Shown in pieces: positions 58,746 to 64,000 of a stretch of 64,000 nucleotides of DNA. Source of the DNA: Mucidula mucida (lineage: Eukaryota; Basidiomycota; Agaricomycetes; Agaricales; Physalacriaceae). The stretch spans positions 248,001-312,000 of the forward strand of contig JADNYV010000011.1 in NCBI GenBank assembly GCA_015501055.1, given 5' to 3'. The first letter of the stretch is position 1. Each line of letters opens with the position of its first letter. The notes beneath the pieces were generated by a model. It did no database searches. It saw only the letters and a program-made list of their open reading frames with translations, and was not told where the DNA came from. Position numbers and translations under genes: made by a program.

Positions 58746-59261
58746 AAAAAAGGCATCTCGTCAAGCTGATGTAGTACACGAGCGCTTAACCGCATAGATG
58801 CTTGCTCAGCACGCCGAGGGCGCCCCGCCTCCTATTCATAGTTCGTATACTACACATCGCGACTCTCTGCCGAGAATGAAACTTGTATCAACGCGAACTA
58901 AAAGAGGATGACCACCAAAGTGGAACAAGAACACACCGCATGCACTCTGATGCCCGTAACGCGTTCATAGGTCCCGCAGTGATCGCAAGATTTACGGCGG
59001 TTCTGTTGTGAACAAAGCATCGTCAAAATGCATTCACTTCTTCCAGGTTCTCGCAGATGAGGTGAAGCGGCATCTAAGATGTTTCAAGAACCGGATGTAC
59101 GAGTTCAATTCAATCAAGAAGTCATTAGAGTTGAATATGACGCGGGGGGTCGCAAAGTCGCCAGCACGATATGGTAGCATAGAGAGAAAAATGATATTAC
59201 CAAAGGACAGGTGTTTTGTACGATATCCATCCAAGATGAAGAGAATGTAAGTGTCCAATGC
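58746..59261. other. Intergenic, no gene seen
   Basis: No gene recognised. It holds the 3' flank of the clathrin light chain gene. Confidence 0.4.
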
Positions 59262-60215
59262 CTAATACCCGCCAGCACCGGGAGCAGCGTCGCCCTCCCT
59301 CTTCAAGCGCAACAAAACCTCCTTGAAGCGCGTGAGATCTGATGTGCCAGGTCCAGCTCTGGCGATGGTCTTGCTCTGAGAGTTTTCGAGGTCAATGAGT
59401 TTGCAGATGCGCTCCCATGTCGTGCCCGTGGAGAGCGAATCATTCATAGCCTGCAAGTAGTCGTGCTCCTTGTCCCTGTAAACTGTTGAGTGCATGCGAA
59501 GCAACGGAAGCAAAGATCATACTTGTTGGACGCTATAGTCGCGGTCTTTTTTTCGTTATAGCGTTCGTAGAAATCGTCCATGTCCCGCTCTGCTTTGCTA
59601 ATCGTTTCCTGACGCTTGGCTTTCGCGTCTGCGTCTCGCGCTTCAATCTCCTCCTGCTGTCGCTCCCGCCATTGTCTAGCCGGCGTCAAATGAGGAAACG
59701 CGAGTAAGCGATATATACACACCTAATGACTTCGGGCTCGTCTTCTTGAATGGTTTGAGTAAGTATAGGAGTGGATGATAAGGCGGAGGGCTGTGGTCGC
59801 GGTGCAAAGGTGGCGCCAAACGACGGAGCCTGCGACTGCATGACTGGAGGCGATGACTTTGCACATTAGAGAATATGCCGCGTAAACTGCAGTACGACTC
59901 ACTGGAACCTCAATATCCGGAAATTCATTCTCAAACTTGTCAATCTCATCGTCACCAGTCACTTTGACTGCTGTATCCGAGCGCCCAAGCGGAGGGCTGT
60001 CGAAGTCGTCAAATGAAAATCCAGAGGTGGTCTGGGTCGCTGAAGGAGGGGCAGCTGCGGGAAGGGGAATGTCGCCGTCGCCGTCGAGCGAAATGTCCGG
60101 AAAGGCGGAGCTGCGCGGTCAAAGTCGATGTCATCGCCGGCTGCAATGGAAACAGAGTCAGAAGACTGCTCGGCGTCGTTGACGGCGACGACGTACAGGA
60201 GAAAAGGTCGGCCAT
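59262..60215 (-). CDS. CLC1: Clathrin light chain
   Basis: The light chain binds the clathrin triskelion hub and regulates coat assembly in endocytosis. Start MADLFS, then a 56-base intron (GTACGT...GCAG) and [13 protein letters not shown]. One base is missing near 60100, before [14 protein letters not shown]. Diagnostic parts follow: [31 protein letters not shown], then [20 protein letters not shown], the heavy-chain-binding coiled coil, and [20 protein letters not shown]. The end [20 protein letters not shown], then [20 protein letters not shown], is typical. Divergent with the GEP4-like gene, 70 bases away. Confidence 0.92.
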
Positions 60216-60285
60216 TCTAGGCGCTGACGTTGACGCGGTTCGGTGCAAGGTTTGGTCGTGGGAAAGCAACGCGCCTTGCCTCTGC
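60216..60285. promoter_or_regulatory. Divergent promoter, CLC1 / GEP4-like
   Basis: The two start codons are only 70 bases apart. Such a short gap must serve both genes, with leaders that are very short or overlap. No TATA box is visible. Confidence 0.5.
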
Positions 60286-61503
60286 ATGCCGCTCAATGTA
60301 CCAGGCCTGCTCGTACCCCTTCAATTACTATGGAATCCGCGCCTGATAGTACCTGCTATCTGTGTTAAAGGCGAGCATGAATATCATGAAGACACCTCGG
60401 GGCTGAACCCGCCAGGTAGACATCCGACAACTCGACTTTCTGGCTCTAAAAAAGGCTGGATACCGCGGTGCCGTCTTTGACAAGGATAATTGTCTAGTAA
60501 GAAATCTCTGTTCTAAATGTCTTCTATTTACCGAAATGTGTAGACAATTCCATATAAAGATGAACTTGTTCCAGAGCTTAATGTATGTACAACGTCGGTC
60601 AAGCCATGACTGAAACCCTTACGGCGCAACAGGATGCCTGGAAAGAATGTAAGCAAGTCTTTGGAAAGCAGAATGTCCTTGTCGTGAGCAACTCTGCCGG
60701 AACCCACCTTGATGGCGGCGGAATCCAAGTTGGTACTTTGACTGAAAGAAATATTTGATACCGACTCATTCTTGTAGGCCGAATCGGTTTCATACCACCT
60801 GGGTGTCCCCGTCTTGATGCACACCTCAATGAAGCCTTCGTATTCATGTATTAAATCCATCCGCCAATATTATTCCTCGCTGCAGGTGCCAGTACGAGAT
60901 GACCAGCTTCTTATCGTTGGCGATCGTCTCTTCACCGACATCACCTTGGCCAATCGCATGCGGTCGTGGCACGGGTGGCGCCAATTTCTCAGACTCACAA
61001 AGAATGACCCAACCCCAACACAGGGGCCTCTCGCTATCTGGACTACGGGTGTGTGGCAGAAGGAGGCCACAGCGATGCGATGGGGTGAGGCGCGATATTG
61101 GCCTTGGTGCAGAATGGGCGCCTCATGCGCAAGATACAAGTACGATTGCGTCGGATTCATACGGGAACTGCCCCAACCACCGGAGTCTCCGAAAAGGGAT
61201 TTATGGGGAGGCGTCTTAAAAATAGTGGGATTGAGGTTGGCACTGTCTCGATTCATTGTCCTTTGCTGATCCTTCTCTCACTAGGAAGGCTTAGAAGACA
61301 GCTTGGCAATACCACGTTTCCGTGATCATGCATCATGGTTCTTTATTCCGTGTTCGGTGTATATTTGTTTGTTCTGCGTTTACCAAGATGATCGTTTCTG
61401 GTTGATGTTGTGGTTCGCGGGGAACGCGACATTGCCGTCTCATCAGCGGTCCTATTTGGAGAGCATTCTAGACTCTAACAGGAGGAACGCGAGGTTGCTT
61501 TGA
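60286..61503 (+). CDS. Mitochondrial phosphatidylglycerophosphatase (Gep4-like)
   Basis: Gep4 turns phosphatidylglycerophosphate into phosphatidylglycerol for cardiolipin synthesis in mitochondria. It is an HAD-type phosphatase. MPLNVPGLLVPLQLLWNPRL opens the protein; a GC-AG intron (AAAG|GCGAGC...GGTAG) leads to DIRQLDFLALKKAGYRGA. The nucleophile motif FDKDNCLT is completed across the next intron. VLVVSNSAG is HAD motif II, KPSYSCI holds the motif III lysine, and VGDRLFTDITLANRM is motif IV. IWTTGVWQKEATAMRWGEA follows. One base appears missing near 61093, before ILALVQNGRLMRKIQ. The last exon, after an intron near 61234-61283, has a hydrophobic stretch not usual in the family, so the end is less sure. 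Confidence 0.83.
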
Positions 61504-61805
61504 TAATTCAGACCTCTTCTTGAGAATGGTACCGTACTGCAATGGTTCGCTTCTCCTTTATGTGCGAGTCTATTTCGCGCTTCTTTTCTTCTCTACCACA
61601 CAAATGAATATCAATCGTAACGGAGGCAGAGTTGACCTCCTCTAGCACCAACGGGCAGAGAATCGATCGCTCCTGTTCTCTCGACGGGTTGTCGAGATGC
61701 CATACCCCAGCTTTCTTCAACTGTAGTCATCATATATAAAGGTTCTCCGTCAAGTACTCCTCATATTCATACCATTACATGCACCACTACGTGAAATCCT
61801 CAGAC
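61504..61805. other. Intergenic, no gene seen
   Basis: Upstream region of the next gene, with TATATAAA at about 61732-61739 roughly 70 bases above its start codon. No gene is seen. Confidence 0.4.
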
Positions 61806-62669
61806 ATGACTCGCCCTCAACAAGGTTAGTGTTTCCCATGTTGTACAATCTAAACTCATTGGTCTTTCAGACGCTGCACAACTTGCCATACTTGCTCGTG
61901 TCATCAGCAGCCGAAGACGCGACCGGCGCCTTTGAACCTCAACTCTCCATCTTCCTCGTCCGTCGCGTCTTCCTCCAAATCTGCCCCCGCTCCAGAATTC
62001 CGGATGTATGGCCGTGGGGGAGCTGGTGCACGTCGGCGTGTCGTGAAGCCTGCCAAAAGTGAACCCAATCTCAAAGATAGCGTGTCCCGCAAAAAGAGCT
62101 TCAAGCTCTCCGCCAATTGGGTACCCAAATTGCCTAGCTCACCCGAGCCCACTCCTACTCCTTCGTTATACGACATGCCTTGGGATGGCCAGCCCCGAAC
62201 ACCGCGTACTGGTGCCTCATTTGCATCATCGACATCGACCACACCCGCGTCGTCTCCTTTCCCTCGCACGCCGTCGGACGGAAGCCCCATGGCAGCGCAG
62301 CGCGATCACTTTCTCTCCAACTTGTGGCGGAGTAAGAAGAGTCGCGAACCTTCTTCCCCGTCATCCCCTTCGCTCTCTCCAAACACCTCCCCCATGCGAT
62401 CTACCTTCTCGCTATCGCGTCAATACACCGCCTCTTCTACAACATCGTCGTCCCAGAGTTATCCCTACAGTTATGACGACACGACCAGCGTCTCGTCGCA
62501 TGGCACTGCGCTCAGTGATATACGGTTTACTCTTCCTGCATTCGACATAGAGAAGCCGGGGTTCATGGAAGAGATAGTCATCCCTCTTTCGTCAAAGACG
62601 GTCGTCGTGGAAGGCTCCAAAAGCGAAGATGTTGCCCAAGTGATGCACAAGCTACGCTTATTGAAGTAG
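61806..62669 (+). CDS. DUF3602-like (RGGAGN-motif) Ser/Pro-rich protein
   Basis: The start MTRPQQ joins over an intron (about 61825-61870) to DAAQLAILARVISSRRRDRR. One base appears missing near 61932, after which the main frame runs unbroken to the stop. FRMYGRGGAGARRRV carries the RGGAG signature of the DUF3602 family, small fungal proteins of unknown function. A long low-complexity Ser/Pro/Thr region follows. The C-terminus is better ordered: LPAFDIEKPGFMEEIVIPLS and KSEDVAQVMHKLRLLK. If the break is not an error, translation could begin only inside the main frame, and the N-terminus is then uncertain. Confidence 0.6.
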
Positions 62670-62831
62670 AATAATCAAAAGACTTGTTCTGTAACGTATA
62701 GTATTGTACTCTACCACCGCTCCTTATTACTCTAGACACTAATCTTAATACCATCAAACATACTACCACGTGCCGGCTTTCCTTCACTCCATGATCATCT
62801 CATGTCCGCGACTTCGGCATAATTGCAACCC

Positions 62832-63972
62832 ATGAACAGGCAACTTCCTCGTTTCTTCACCAATGTTTCCTCCATAATAACGACTACCAATATGCGTAAT
62901 CCTGCGCGGATACCCCAGCCCCTTGAAGACCAGGTGGAATACCGGCCGACTTGGGATTTCGATCGCAACAAGTACAGACCAGATGCAAGTTTCTGTGGGC
63001 TCAGATGCTTTATTGCTCGTTAATCACTCGCATTTCTAGAAACCTGATGCAAGTTACGTCGGCTCACATGCTGGGTCACTCGTTCATCACGCTTTTTTAG
63101 AGAATAGCAAACAGAACACATCCCTTGCGGCAGCTAGCCTTGGAGGAGGCAAGACGATGGAATGCCTTGCGCAGCGTTTTCGCCAAGATGAAGGCCAAAG
63201 GACGATCGACAGGCGCAATTGAGGAACAGATGAACTCGGCTCTGGCAAATAAAGCCAGATACGATGCGGCAGCAGCAGATGCGATATACCAGAGTGCGTC
63301 TACTTGTTACATGTCATATTCGATTTCTGACATTGGAGAGCAGAAGTTAATCAAGTATGTGTTTCGGATTCTTCTCATCAGTGCTCATTCGTGCGACCAT
63401 TAATCAGGACATGTTGGCCTACGAATATGACCTGCATGGCTTGTACGCAGCAGAAGCGGCAGCAAGAACGCACAAAGTGCTGAACGAGGCTGTTCTTTCT
63501 GGGGACCCTGTGGCCATCTTTATCATCGGTCAGAATACTCTTCTCTCGTATGCATTGTCAATCTCTCACACGTCAATGTAGGCCACCGTTCGCATCATGG
63601 CTCTGGCGCCAGCGTCGAGACCAAGGTGGAAAATGTCATCCAAAAGTCCGTTGTGTTTTCATTTCCGCGCATACGTTCTGATGATATGTGGTCAGACTCG
63701 GTTTCGAATACTACATCAGCGATGCACGTTTTACTGTGCATTTACCGAAGAAGGCTGTGCCGTGCGAGGCCTCGCCGAACAAGCTTGGTACGAGGTCAAG
63801 TCCTCAGGTCTTGGATCCTTCTCCTACCCATAATGTACCCCCTGCGGGTTCAAGTGGGCTGAAGACTGCCTCAGCGGCTCGTTCCGCGAGTGTATCCAAG
63901 GCCAGGGAACCACGGACTTCTCAACCAAGCAATAGTTATAAAACTCAAACGCCCCGCAGTCGTAAAGTATGA
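62832..63972 (+). CDS. DUF1771-Smr domain protein
   Basis: The N-terminal part reads VEYRPTWDFDRNKYRPDA, an extension seen before DUF1771. A helical DUF1771-type stretch follows (LALEEARRWNALRSVFAKMK then IEEQMNSALANKARYDAAAA). The Smr domain then starts with EYDLHGLYAAEAAARTHKVL and goes on to IFIIG, joined over a 50-base intron to HRSHHGSGASVETKVENVIQ. The DLHG and the glycine-rich loop are the family's nuclease and nucleic-acid-binding motifs; proteins of this type act on mRNA quality control in other fungi. The C-terminal Ser/Pro-rich part ends QTPRSRKV. The first and last exons are less sure. Confidence 0.7.
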
Positions 63973-64000
63973 GCGGTGAAAGGGGCGCGTTTTTCGCTGA

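Noticed and set aside
60150..60200. A second frame break at the start of the clathrin light chain
   Set aside because: A normal 56-base intron (GTACGT, branch CTGAC, TTGCAG) explains the change of frame.

Overview
The window looks like nuclear DNA of an agaricomycete (mushroom-forming) basidiomycete. Nearly every gene is split by introns of about 46-56 bases with GT(A/G)NGT donors and short pyrimidine tracts before AG. The gene set is typical for such fungi: a trifunctional TRP1, a Pex30-type peroxin, a NoxR-type oxidase regulator, an Slt2-type MAP kinase, a Zn2Cys6 regulator and multi-copy basidiomycete families of unknown role. No bacterial, phage or CRISPR features were seen.

Layout. 1-1.4 kb and 39.4-42.6 kb hold two head-to-head pairs of an unnamed repeat family: a TATA-type promoter, two short introns, and a minisatellite of CAAGCCGACCG-like units. 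A fifth, worn copy lies at 58.1-58.7 kb. 1.9-5.2 kb carries an RCC1-type exchange factor and a Pex30-like peroxin, both on the minus strand. 5.2-12.9 kb is a gene-poor island of decayed, partly intron-rich sequence with a tRNA-like SINE remnant. 12.95-15.8 kb repeats the RCC1/peroxin pair, with a collapsed RCC1 pseudogene and a second, nearly identical and intact peroxin gene. From 16.4 kb on the window is mostly gene-dense: TRP1, an F-box protein, an SDR enzyme, a PinX1 homologue, Slt2 MAPK, a P4-ATPase flippase, NoxR, a Golgi fucosyltransferase-like protein and a decayed membrane-glycoprotein copy. After the repeat pair come an ER membrane protein, a monoacylglycerol lipase, a dual-specificity phosphatase, a coiled-coil protein, a mitochondrial ABC transporter and NDC1. 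The last part holds a Zn2Cys6 factor, clathrin light chain, a GEP4-like PGP phosphatase, a DUF3602-like protein and a DUF1771-Smr protein.

The genes are mostly unrelated housekeeping functions and form no operon or obvious cluster. Two pairs share compact divergent promoters (MDL1-like/NDC1, about 100 bp; CLC1/GEP4, about 70 bp). Slt2, the flippase and NoxR lie next to one another; all are linked to polarity or wall signalling, but this may be chance.

Two caveats matter for any reuse. First, at least thirteen otherwise conserved coding regions are broken by an apparent single missing base, never an extra one. This looks more like residual assembly error than real decay. Second, exon boundaries were inferred by eye from splice signals and protein continuity. 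Spans are firmer than individual exon ends.

The strongest candidate for something undescribed is the spliced minisatellite repeat family. The most striking genome event is the recent duplication of the peroxin block around the gene-poor island.
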